Source of the DNA: Beaufortia kweichowensis
Taxonomy: Eukaryota > Chordata > Actinopteri > Cypriniformes > Gastromyzontidae
Direction: 5' to 3'
Assembly (NCBI GenBank): GCA_019155185.1
Contig: CM032809.1
Coordinates: forward strand, 602,501 to 666,500
DNA: 64,000 nt
Part shown: piece by piece, positions 39,501 to 56,720 of the stretch
How the letters are laid out: each line of letters opens with the position of its first letter
How positions within the stretch are numbered: the stretch's first letter is position 1
Position numbers and translations under genes: made by a program
The notes under the pieces: model-generated
Told to the model about the DNA's origin: nothing
Seen by the model: the letters and a program-made list of their open reading frames with translations, nothing else
Databases searched by the model: none

Positions 39501-41049
39501 CTATGAATCCAACTATGAAAGTCTTACAAGAAATAGAAATGGCTTATTAACCCTTTGGGGTCTGAGGGTGTTTTGGGACCCTGGAGATGTTTTGACATGC
39601 CTTGACATTTGTGCTTCTTTCAGTGTCTTATAAACATATTAATGGTTAAAGTCAGGTTAAAATGTGTTCTGTAGCTAAAAGTGAAGTATGTCAGTTATGC
39701 ATGAATAAAATACTTCAATTGTAATATTTCTTTATATTTTTAATGTTTAGGGTTATGTGTTCATTTTGATGTATAAACACTGGAGTTGAGTCTTGACTTT
39801 CTTTTGATCAACAAAAGGTTTCTCAAATCCTCCTCCATCTACTAGTTTAAAAACAGGTTATTTTCACAATTTAATTTGTTAAACATGTTGCATGAAATGT
39901 ATTAAACTGTGCTGAGTGTGTGTTTGACAGTGAATCCAGCAGGATTAACAGAGACAATGACGCCCTCCTGAGGACAAATACAGTAAGAGCAGTTCATCCA
40001 CAGATTCCTCAATGACATTCATATTGTTGTTGAAGATAATGCTTGTGTTTGTGTGCGCTTCAAGTAGAACTTCATGATGTACAACTTTCTCTCCAGCGGA
40101 GGATAAAAAAGATCCTGCTGCTCCAGATCGAGCGACAGGTAAATCACACAGATGTAAATATTCAGGATTGTTTACTTCAGGCTTTTAACAGCATATTTTT
40201 TCTTCTAGAAAAATATTTTTTGTAGTTTATTCAAGAATGAAAGAATCTTTTGTTCTTTGGATGTTGAAGGTTCTTCATGGAACCATTCAGGCACAAATGG
40301 AGCTCCTGAGATTTAAAACAAACAGTATAATTTTGAAACTCCTGAAAGTTATTGTAACAACCCTCATCACCTTATGAGAATGAAAGCTCAGCACAACAGA
40401 GTTCTTCTCTAGTTCAGTGTCATCACTCTCTGTCTCAGTGATATTCATCAGAACATCTGTTTGATTGTCTCTTCACACTCTGTTGACAGGTTTGACTCGA
40501 TCATGTCTTCAAACAACTCTGTGTTTACTGTCAAAAGAGGAAACTGAGAAATAAGACAATACCTCAATCTGCATCTGTTTGTGAAGGGTAGAGACTATCA
40601 TTTCCTGTAGAAATGAGTCTATGGTGCATTCTGTGAAAGGTGACGTCAGGACATAACCCAGACATGAGAGAGGTCACACATACATGTCACCCAGAGAAAC
40701 ATCCACAGGACAAACTTTACATTATACTCAGATTAAAAGGGCCACTATTAAATCTCAACAGACGTTCAAATGTAATATTATATTCAACTAATATGAAATA
40801 ATAAAAGTTATAGTGTCCTTTATTCAGCAGACAGGTGATTATAGGCCCAGAAACTGCTGTATATTGTGTACACTACATGTTCAATAGTCTATATTCTCTA
40901 TCAGCTGGCGATTTCTTTGTAAAATCTCATAATTTTGGCATTATTCCTGCAGTGCATGTGTTCAAAGTGTTGTGCAGGTATGTCAGCACCTGTCCGAAGC
41001 CCTGAGACCTCGTGAACGGAAGAGGTTTTTCTCCCTCTATGAGACGAGC

Positions 41050-41201
41050 AGGTGAAGAAATGACCAATCAGAGGACAAGAGGAGCTTCTACCTGTGCAGC
41101 TATCATCTCTGTGTGTGCGCACAGTCTCTCCAACCCGTCTCACCACAAACATCTCTTCAATATCCACAAATAATATAAAAGCAGGACTCAACTCATCTGT
41201 T
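41050..41201 (+). promoter_or_regulatory. Probable slc39a4 promoter / 5' UTR
   Basis: The stretch precedes the ATG of slc39a4. It contains TGCGCAC at 41116-41122, which fits the metal-response-element core TGCRCNC bound by MTF-1, a known regulator of zinc genes. A TATAAAAG string at 41174-41181 lies only about 28 bases before the ATG, so it would give an almost leaderless mRNA if used and may be coincidental. The transcription start is not known. Confidence 0.3.
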
Positions 41202-48457
<7,256 letters not shown>

Positions 48458-49240
48458 CATTTCATTTCTGTCGGATTTCCCTGTGTGTTTGAGTTTATTG
48501 TTATTAGAACATGGAAAATATGTGCAATTTAGTCCCTTTGTGTTTCTTGTGACTCTGTCTGTAAAGATCAGATTTTAAGATTTTATTTTCATTTTATTCA
48601 AGCATAAAAGTTTGACTCTGATTTAAATCTTTGACACAATCTTACTCGGTCAGTATTATTGATATCAAGGTTATATTTTCACAGAACGTCCTTTACGTTA
48701 TTTACAATTATTTTATATAGAAAACAATAAAAAATGACTTTAGCTGGATTTTCACAGGCAGGGTCACAAATATTTGTTTTTTTAACTGAATTTTGAATAA
48801 AACAGTGTTGAAATCATCTATATTTCACTCACAGCAAAGAAAACAAAGAGCACAAACAAGCAGATTCATTTTTGACATTTAATGTTTATGAATGTAGATT
48901 TATAGATTATTCATGAACACCAGTGCTGTGAATAATATTTATAGCCTTTATGTAGCTCCTTTTTATCCATTTTAATGTAATATTTGTTATTAGTAAATGT
49001 GTGTAAGACATTTTGGATTGTAATATTAAGTTAAAGTTTTAAGCCCAGAGTATTAAAAGCACATCAGTATAGTTACACTTGATGTGTGTTTGTAATTTTC
49101 TGAAATGTTTCAAGAAAAAGATTCATTTACTTATTTTCATGTTGTTTACTCATATGATCTGAACAGAGAATGTGGAAGTTAAAATCATTTCTTTAATTTT
49201 GTCTGTTATGTTGTATAGAAATAAAATGTTAAATAAAAAC
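48458..49240 (+). other. slc39a4: slc39a4 3' UTR / downstream region
   Basis: AT-rich DNA follows the slc39a4 stop. AATAAA signals occur at about 48796-48801 and again near 49219-49236, giving possible 3' UTRs of about 0.35 or 0.8 kb. The piece 48640-48770 is a partial copy of the element at 62235-62400. Confidence 0.5.
48640..48770. mobile_element. Partial MITE-like repeat in the slc39a4 3' region
   Basis: Shares TATCAAGGTTAT, TTTCACAGAA and GACTTTAGCTGG-TTTTCACA, in order, with 62265-62400. The right inverted end is present and the left end is missing. Confidence 0.6.
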
Positions 49241-49376
49241 TTCATGAGATACTGAAGATTTTCCATTCGTACAGTAGATATGATGATCTGTCACTGTCAG
49301 TGTTCATAGTGCAAGAGCTCATAAACTTCATGAATTCATAAATGTTGTGTAAGCCGTGAAGAATAGACTCAGAAAC

Positions 49377-49396
49377 GTGTGTATGCGTGTTTGTGT

Positions 49397-49433
<37 letters not shown>

Positions 49434-49441
49434 CGTGTGTG

Positions 49442-49511
<70 letters not shown>

Positions 49512-49542
49512 CGTGCGTGTGTGCGTGTGTGCGTGTGTGCGG
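49377..49542. repeat. (GT)n/(GC GT)n microsatellite
   Basis: About 165 bases of GT with periodic GCGT interruptions. Cys-Val and His-Thr open frames across it are artefacts. Confidence 0.96.
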
Positions 49543-49649
49543 TCAGATTGCAGAGGTTAAACTGTTTTGTCATGATGACATTGATGTTATCCTCGGGTCA
49601 AACTCTAAATTCTGGGTTCACAAGGTTCATATAAGATTACAGTGAACTC

Positions 49650-50345
49650 ATAGTTTTATCCATCTATAAACCCTAAAAACTTTATTTATTTGATATGATA
49701 TCAAGTTTCTTTTTACAGCACCAATGAAGGTACAAAATAGGTATATAAAAGAATCCATTTATTCAGATATTTATACCTGATTCATGAAGCATTATGGAGG
49801 GTTTCTTGTTCTCTCATTCTCATTATCGCTTTAAATCAAAGTGTGTAATATTCATCTCACAGCTGGAAGGGTTCATGTGTTCATCAGGAGCTTTTCAAAG
49901 AAAAAGACAGAAAACCTTATAAACACAATCATATAGTATGAACACACTGGCGGTTAACATGTGTGAAACACAGTATAACACGATCTCTGTCATGTATAAC
50001 ATTTCATTTGTTCATTTTCTCTCTGTCAGCCTCAGTTAGCACAAAGTTCATCGTCATTCAACTCTTGTAAATCTCATTGCATGTCATAAAGTTTGTCTCG
50101 TGTACAAATTCACCAGGAGAGATTTCAGACTGAACGTAAATCTGATTCAGATAAGTTACTAAGAGCTTGTTCTAAACTAACATATTTATTTCATTATTGT
50201 TTTAACCCTCTCAGCACTGATAATGATTACATCATCTGATTGAACAACATTTTTAATAGTGATTAACCCTTTAGTGTTCATATATTTCAGGTACGCATGT
50301 GCATATAACACACAACACAACTAAACAACAAGACACAACTGACTA
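49650..50345. other. Intergenic, no gene seen
   Basis: AT-rich sequence between the GT microsatellite and the MITE. No exon, RNA gene or regulatory signal could be supported. Confidence 0.5.
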
Positions 50346-50591
50346 CACTCTAAAAACAGATGTGTTAAAAATAACACAAGATGAGTCTAGTTAGGGACAA
50401 CAAACATATGTGTTGTCCCTAACTAGACACATCTTTGTGTTAATTTAAAAACAACACATTTTGTGTTACTTTCAACTCAACTTGTGTTACTTTCAACTCA
50501 ACATGTGTTGTCCCTTTTATGTATTTAACACAAAATACAAACAGCATAACACAAAAATGTGTTAAAAAATAACACATCCTTTTTTAGAGTG
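50346..50591. mobile_element. MITE with TIRs, TA target duplication and inner hairpin
   Basis: Terminal inverted repeats begin CACTCTAAAAA (left, 50346) and end TTTTTAGAGTG (right, 50591), and TA flanks both ends. Subterminal TGTGTTAAAAATAACACA strings mirror each other. Inside, 50385-50402 and 50411-50428 form a perfect 18-base inverted repeat around an 8-base loop. Length is 246 bases with no coding capacity. TA flanks fit a Tc1/mariner or PIF-like transposase, but the family is not assigned. Confidence 0.8.
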
Positions 50592-51439
50592 TAGAAAAGC
50601 CTGTCTTCTTCTTTTATGAAGTTACTAAAGCCCAGATAAAAAAGCCCAGAAAAGCCCTTTAACTATTTTTATTTCTTAACTTACATATTTTTAAAATATT
50701 TTATTTTTACTACCTTTGAAAAAAATGCTAATTCTTCAAACTTGGTATTAATAATATACTTTTATTTAAGACTATTTAAAGACGGTTTCTGATTTTTGTC
50801 ATGTGGCCTATCAAGTTTTATTTCCACCCATGATTGTTTTACTTTTATAATACAATAAGATGGTAATTAATATGTCAGCAGTTATAAAAGGGTTGGGAGG
50901 AATAAATATAGCTGAATGTCATTTGTTTATACTGTTTATATATATATATATATTTATCTAGTCATCAAAAAGGAATTACTGTCCTGACACAGATTAATTT
51001 ACTGTAGGTTTTTTCTTACAGATTTATTGATGGGTTATATACTGGCGGTCTGATAGTCTGAGCAAAGACTAAATCACAGTCATGTGAATTATCTAATCAT
51101 CTAAATGACACTAGACGTTTATGTAACTGCAGTTTATGTAACCAATCTGGATTAAAAATGTGATTTCTGGGTTGATGTTTAATAACTTTTGACTTGTCAA
51201 GCATGTGATGGCACAATACTGCCCACCACAGCACAAACTGTGTAAGTGTCACATCATAAACCAGCACAAATGTCTCATGAAGAATAATATAAAAAACAGT
51301 CAAATAATTAAATTTCTTATGAGAAGTCATGTTTAATCTTGTGGTCATATTTTAATATTTCTTGTATTTTCTTGTATTCTATCTTGTATTTTGTTACCAA
51401 TTTTAACACTGTATGAAATTTCGTTGTGAAAGTTTGAAG

Positions 51440-51900
51440 AATTAGCATTTCGTTGTGAAAAGGTGTGGGCGGGACTTGATGTTCCCCTTGAGGATTGATT
51501 GGCTGGTGAAAGTGATTGACAGGTTAGAGGGGCGGGGGTTGAAATAAAGTCGCGTTGGTCGATTACGAGTGTAGCGTAAAGACCAACAATTTCAATGTAA
51601 AAAGTAACTGCAGTTGATACAAGTGACCATGAATATCACAACAAACATATATAACGTGATTTTATTATAGTTCTTGTAAATGCATTACGTCACGTGGTCA
51701 GCGGTCAACGCCCCCTCAATCGGACCGCGTGGCAACACTTTGGATGCATTCAGTAGAAATTTACACAATAAATTACACAATAAAGTTGTATTGCCAATAT
51801 TGCTATACAAGAAGAAGACGCAGTACACAACTATCTGCTGGACTCGACAGTCGTCTTTACTTCCATTGAATTGTACGCCGGAGAAATCAGCAAAGTAAGA
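51440..51900. promoter_or_regulatory. Promoter-like GC-box/CCAAT segment without an assigned gene
   Basis: GGGCGGG near 51467, an inverted CCAAT box (ATTGG at 51498-51502) and GGGGCGGGG near 51529-51537 lie within 75 bases. CpG-bearing sequence follows. A second GC-rich piece with CACGTG is at about 51685-51735. This looks like a TATA-less promoter and first exon, but the frame at 51680-51898 is not a recognisable protein and no downstream exon was found. Confidence 0.35.
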
Positions 51901-53417
51901 AGAAAACATATTTACTGGAAGACAGATGAAGTCATGCAACACATTCAACATTCAACATTTTTAAATATTTTTTAATACTTCATAATCTTTACGTTTTAAC
52001 TACATCTATGTTAAGGTCAGGATCTTCCTTGCATTGCATTTGCACATCAGCAAAGACTTAAAACAACAAAAAATATCAGCAGACCATATTTTACAGACTA
52101 TCACTTTTATTTGGCAAGCTTTTAAAAAGTTCATACAACGTCATCGTGGCATTACAGTGACGTATGATATAACTAAATATAATACAAAACAAATATTTGC
52201 AATATGCATTCTGGGTGAATTTCCTGAGCTCGTACATGTCTTTCCAGGTTGTTGACAGCCCGATCATCCATCAGTAGTGAAGGCACATATTTATGGTTCA
52301 TCAGTCTGAAACACAATAACTAATATTGTAATATTCCTTCATTTTTATGGTTTCACTGTTACAAACATAGTTTCACGTCTAAACATCTCTGTGTGTGTTT
52401 GTAGATAAAGAACAAGACTTATCATCACCATAAATTATTTTCATGAATGCTGGCAAACTATACAGTTACGCAAAATGTAAAGGTTTATAAAGCTCACTTA
52501 ACTTACCGATAGTGGTTTGTACCTTATGCTAACTAGCAAGTTAAAAAGTGTCCCTTTACAGAGATAAAAATGAAGAAAAGGAACAACAGGTTTCTTTTGT
52601 TTCTCCACAGATGATGTTTCAGTGCTCGTGTGTTTAGTGCTGCAGTTCAGATCATGAACGCCAGAGGGCGACAAACTGCTGCTGGCATACAGATGAAAAA
52701 TGTGGTAAAGGACATCAAATACACAGTAAATAATATGATAGCATTAAGGTATTGTTTTATTTTGTGTTGAATAACATTTAAAAAAGCTCTCTGTATAAAG
52801 TCATAGGATCTGATTTAATCAGGTGTTCACCTGAGAGGATTATTTACCTGGATAACTTAATACTTTTAATACACATATGTGTAGACTTAGTTTGTATCCT
52901 GGGTACAGTATATAACCACAAAGTGTGAACATTGGTTACTGTAGTTATAATTAGCTATGGTTTAACTACATTAGCCATAGTTTTTTTTGTAAAATGCATT
53001 ACAGTAATAAGAAAAACATATTGTCTTTATGCTGATTTTGTGATAAAATATGACCAGGAAATTTTGTTTTTAGCTTTTTTCTCTTTCTCTCGGGTGTTTA
53101 ATGTTTCATCACGTTTAGTTATTCAGTTCACAATCATTCATGTTTCTCTTATTCTGTTAATAAAACATCACATGACACATAATAACATATATACTGTGTG
53201 TATGTACATAATCACAAAGGCTCAGTTAGGTTATTGTGAAAAATAATATATAATATATATATATATAGTGTATAAAAGTTTATTTCTATGTGTCCATGTC
53301 AATATTTTACATTGAATTTCTGTACAGATCACTGTATTATATTGAGGTCCAGGACTTCTGCATTTCTCCTTCAGTCTTAACTCTTTTTTCACAGTTTGTT
53401 TTCAGCATTGCTGTATT
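51901..53417. other. Intergenic; 3' flank of the ORP gene
   Basis: AT-rich DNA downstream (minus sense) of the ORP gene. It includes GGTTACTGTAGTTATAATTA-type repeat words near 52930-52995 and an (AT)n run near 53256. No exon is supported. A CCAGAGGGCG string near 52670 is CTCF-like but too short to call. Confidence 0.45.
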
Positions 53418-55561
53418 TTAGCTCAATGTTTTCCATAATGGATTTCTGTACATCCAGCCGTCACCCTGTACACACACAAACACAGAGAACAATTGTGTTA
53501 ACGTGTGACAAAACCAGCCCAAAAATGACCCAAACTCGCTCGTCCTGCCACAATATTTATAGTTTATTTTGGTCACTAGTTCAAATGTAGATTTGCAAGT
53601 TTCTCATATGACTGTAAAACATTCTAGTTCTGTCTAGATTTTCATCTGATAAATCATGTTAATGTTGTGTCAGTCATTAATGCACCTGTTTGCTGAAGTA
53701 TTTGGGTTTCCAGGACATGTTGTTTTCTGCTCTCTGTCTCTCTTCTGATCTCTGATCTTCTTCTAACTCGTGTTTGTGTTCAGTGGCCAGATCAATGTTT
53801 CCCTCCTTTAATGCTGTCATGACATACTGCCAGAGACGTCTACATTCAAAACATACACACATTCCAAACATTATTATATTATAAATGTATATAGTAAAGT
53901 TAAGAGACTTGTGTTTCACATGAAGAACCAAAATCGTGTAGATTTTCTTTTAAAGAGCATGTTTTGTGACATGCTCTTTAAAAGAAGAACAGAATCTCAT
54001 TTATAGGCTAAAAATCAATAAAACCTAAAGATTTTTAAAACTAAGTACATAAAATATGTCAACTCATTTCAGATGCATTCTCTAAAAGCAAGTGTACTTA
54101 TACTTTTTGCATTGGTTTGCATTTACATTCTCTATATATCATTATAAGCACATAAATATTACAATCACAGTGATCAGAAAGACATAATGTGGTCATTATT
54201 TTAGTCTTATTTTGTCTTTTTGACATCATTTAAGGATGTATTGATGTTAATGTCTCGTGACCCTGACCTGGATTCGGTCCGGCCCTGTTTCTCCACCGGA
54301 CGAATCAGTTTCCTGATGACGGGCAGTTTAGTGGTGTCGATCACTTTGGTCTCTCCGCTGCTGTAGGTGAACTCCAGCGTGCCGTTCCACTCGCCCTGAG
54401 CTTTACACACGATGATCCCGCTGGAGTTCTGCTTCACCTCTGCAGTTACCCTGAAACACACATCGATCACGTATCAACTGCTCAATCAAAATGAGGCGGA
54501 TAATGATGGACAGTAACAGACCTGTGAACTTTGCCCCCGTAGAAGGGTTTGGTGTGAAATGTGACATTGGCCGAGTATCCCGTCTTAGCGCAGCTGATGG
54601 TGACCTTTCCCCCCAGCTCCACCCACGGCACGGTGAGGATGGATCGAGCAAATGCACTCGGGAATGTAAACACGTATTCCTCGCCGTGGTCTCGTAAATA
54701 CAACACACCTGAATGTCAAAGGTCAAATCTTAAAAACTAAACTTCCTAAATGAAACGCAACTGTGTTACTTGTGTTCTGTTCTGTAATGCAGGGGGTTGT
54801 GGGTAATATTTTACAGTATAGCAGCTGATCATCACCCACCTTCACCCACCATGGAGACGCCCACTGACATGCCCATGAACTTGCTTTTGGTCCAGACGTG
54901 TGTACTGACACACATGCCTCTCTCGGCACATTCACAGTAAAAGCCAGACACGGGAGGATGATGAGACACCTGCTCCGCTACGAACCGCACCCTGTAACAG
55001 TCTGACCCCGCCCCTTCTGCCTCCTGATTGGTGCTTGTGTTTGTCTCTCTCACTGCTGACCCAACAGGATGGGTTTGAGTTCTGAGAGGTCGGACCTGGT
55101 CTCGAGGAACCTCCCACGAGCAGTGAAAGGTTTCGCCCAGCACGGGGTTGTAGGGCTTCTTGGCGACGGCACCTTTGCGCCCCTCGTGGAAGGCGGTCAG
55201 GTAGTATTCAACGAATCGCACCATGCGCTCCTCAGGACAGCTGCCTGTAGAGATGGCCAGGAACAGATCAGGGTGGGCCATGAAGTTAGCGTACATCTCC
55301 AGTAATGAACGCTTCTCCAGAATAAATGTAGGTAGTACAACCTAAAGAGAGAAGAGAAAGAGCCTTAAACTGATCGCCCGTGGGATTGTTTTGTCTGTGT
55401 GTTGTTGTTTGTGTTACCCGTGTCAGGTCCATTCCCAGTTTGAGTTGAGACAGCAGATGCAGAATAACACTCCTCTGATCCTCCAACACATCCAGATCTT
55501 CCTCAACATTATCTTCTGTATCAATCTCTTCATCACTGGCTGAAATCACCTCCATTGTGTC
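53418..55561 (-). CDS. Oxysterol-binding-protein-related protein, ORP10/ORP11 type, 5'-incomplete
   Basis: Lipid-transfer protein; the ORD domain of this family exchanges phospholipids or sterols at membrane contact sites. Minus-strand exons in coding order: 55418-55561, 54840-55341, 54522-54708, 54268-54450, 53686-53839, 53418-53465; all phases agree and the stop is TAA. They encode about 405 residues: an acidic linker, VVLPTFILEKRSLLEMY, KKPYNPVLGE, the ORP signature EQVSHHPPVS, THVWTKSKFMGMSVGV, PWVELGGKV, KPFYGGKVHRVTAEV, WKPKYF and a GDGW..NPLWK end. This is the whole ORD domain. The PH domain and upstream exons of ORP10/11 are absent, because only about 1.1 kb, with a 100-N gap, separates this from fbxl6. 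Similarity is mixed between ORP10 (middle) and ORP11 (C-terminal), so no symbol is given. It may be truncated by assembly or by real loss. Confidence 0.9.
53945..53986. repeat. Perfect 17-base inverted repeat (hairpin) in an ORP intron
   Basis: Arms 53945-53961 and 53970-53986 (cores CTTTTAAAGAGCATG and CATGCTCTTTAAAAG) are exact reverse complements around an 8-base loop. They lie in the intron between exons 54268-54450 and 53686-53839. Confidence 0.85.
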
Positions 55562-56720
55562 CTACAGAAAATACACAAACATCATAGCAAGTTTTTGTCT
55601 TTTCTAGTTTTTGTTTAGTCATTATTCATGATTAAAAGTAAAACACGGCATGTTTTGCTGATTATTCAGAGTTTATGACTTAAGTCAATTAACTGCATGA
55701 TACAATATTTGTCATTATTACTGTAAATGTGTACTAGTATTTTACACTAGTATGTGTAATTTTCTTTTTGTAATGTTTATAGCAAAATAAATTCAGAACG
55801 TCATATTTACACACCAAGAGTGTTTAATCAGAACAAAATCATGTACAACACAAAAACACACACACAGATCAACAACATATTGATCACACAAACACACACA
55901 GAGATCTCTGTGGTAAATGTCAACACAACATGTGTTCACACAGCAGTAAAGCTTTAACACTTTAACTCTAAAAACTTACAAAACTACACACCATCATAAA
56001 CAATTGTTCACAACCTGATGNNNNNNNNNNNNNNNNNNNNNNNNNNNNNNNNNNNNNNNNNNNNNNNNNNNNNNNNNNNNNNNNNNNNNNNNNNNNNNNN
56101 NNNNNNNNNNNNNNNNNNNNTATTAAAGATTCAAAAACTGGACTTTGTCTACTTGCTTTAAAAAAGTAGGTTTAAGAGTAGATGTGCCATGTGGAGTAAT
56201 TCAGTACATTATGTTTCCTTGTTTTTTTAACTACATCCTACTGTATATATTGGGTTAAAACTAAAACTTTGAGCAAAGCTTTTTTTACTTTAGATTTACT
56301 CTAATACTATAATACTATGTAGAAGCACCATTTAAAGAGGATACATATGAAAAAATGACATTTGTTATATAAAAAAGTGTGTGCTACTGTTACATTTTAC
56401 CTGCTGTACTTTAAAATAAATAAGCAAACAAAGTTGCAATATGTAAATTTATTTTATCATGTCAAGTCTGTATACTCTCCTTTTAAAAAAAAAAAAAAAA
56501 AAGGTTGTTTTAATAAATGTGACTTGTTTACATTTATGAAAAATTTAAAACATTTATTACACATAAGCATATAAGCATGAGGAAAATAATTTTTGAAAAG
56601 ATTATTAAAAGCAAGCAAATATTTATGAAGAAACATTTCAAAACTCCAAATACATTTTAACAACTGATTAAAATCTGTTTTTTTAATATATACAATCAAG
56701 TTCCTCCAATACATACATGT
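55562..56720. other. AT-rich interval with assembly gap between ORP gene and fbxl6
   Basis: No exon of either gene is recognisable here on the minus strand before or after the gap. There is a run of about 18 A at 56485-56502. The right part is probably the fbxl6 3' UTR. Confidence 0.6.
56021..56120. other. Assembly gap, 100 N
   Basis: Exactly 100 N, the conventional size for a join of unknown length between contigs. Confidence 0.99.

Noticed and set aside
41174..41181. TATAAAAG as the slc39a4 TATA box
   Set aside because: Only about 28 bases from the start codon of a signal peptide, which would leave almost no 5' UTR. Kept only as a remark.
52660..52675. CTCF site (CCAGAGGGCG)
   Set aside because: Too short and incomplete a match to call an insulator.
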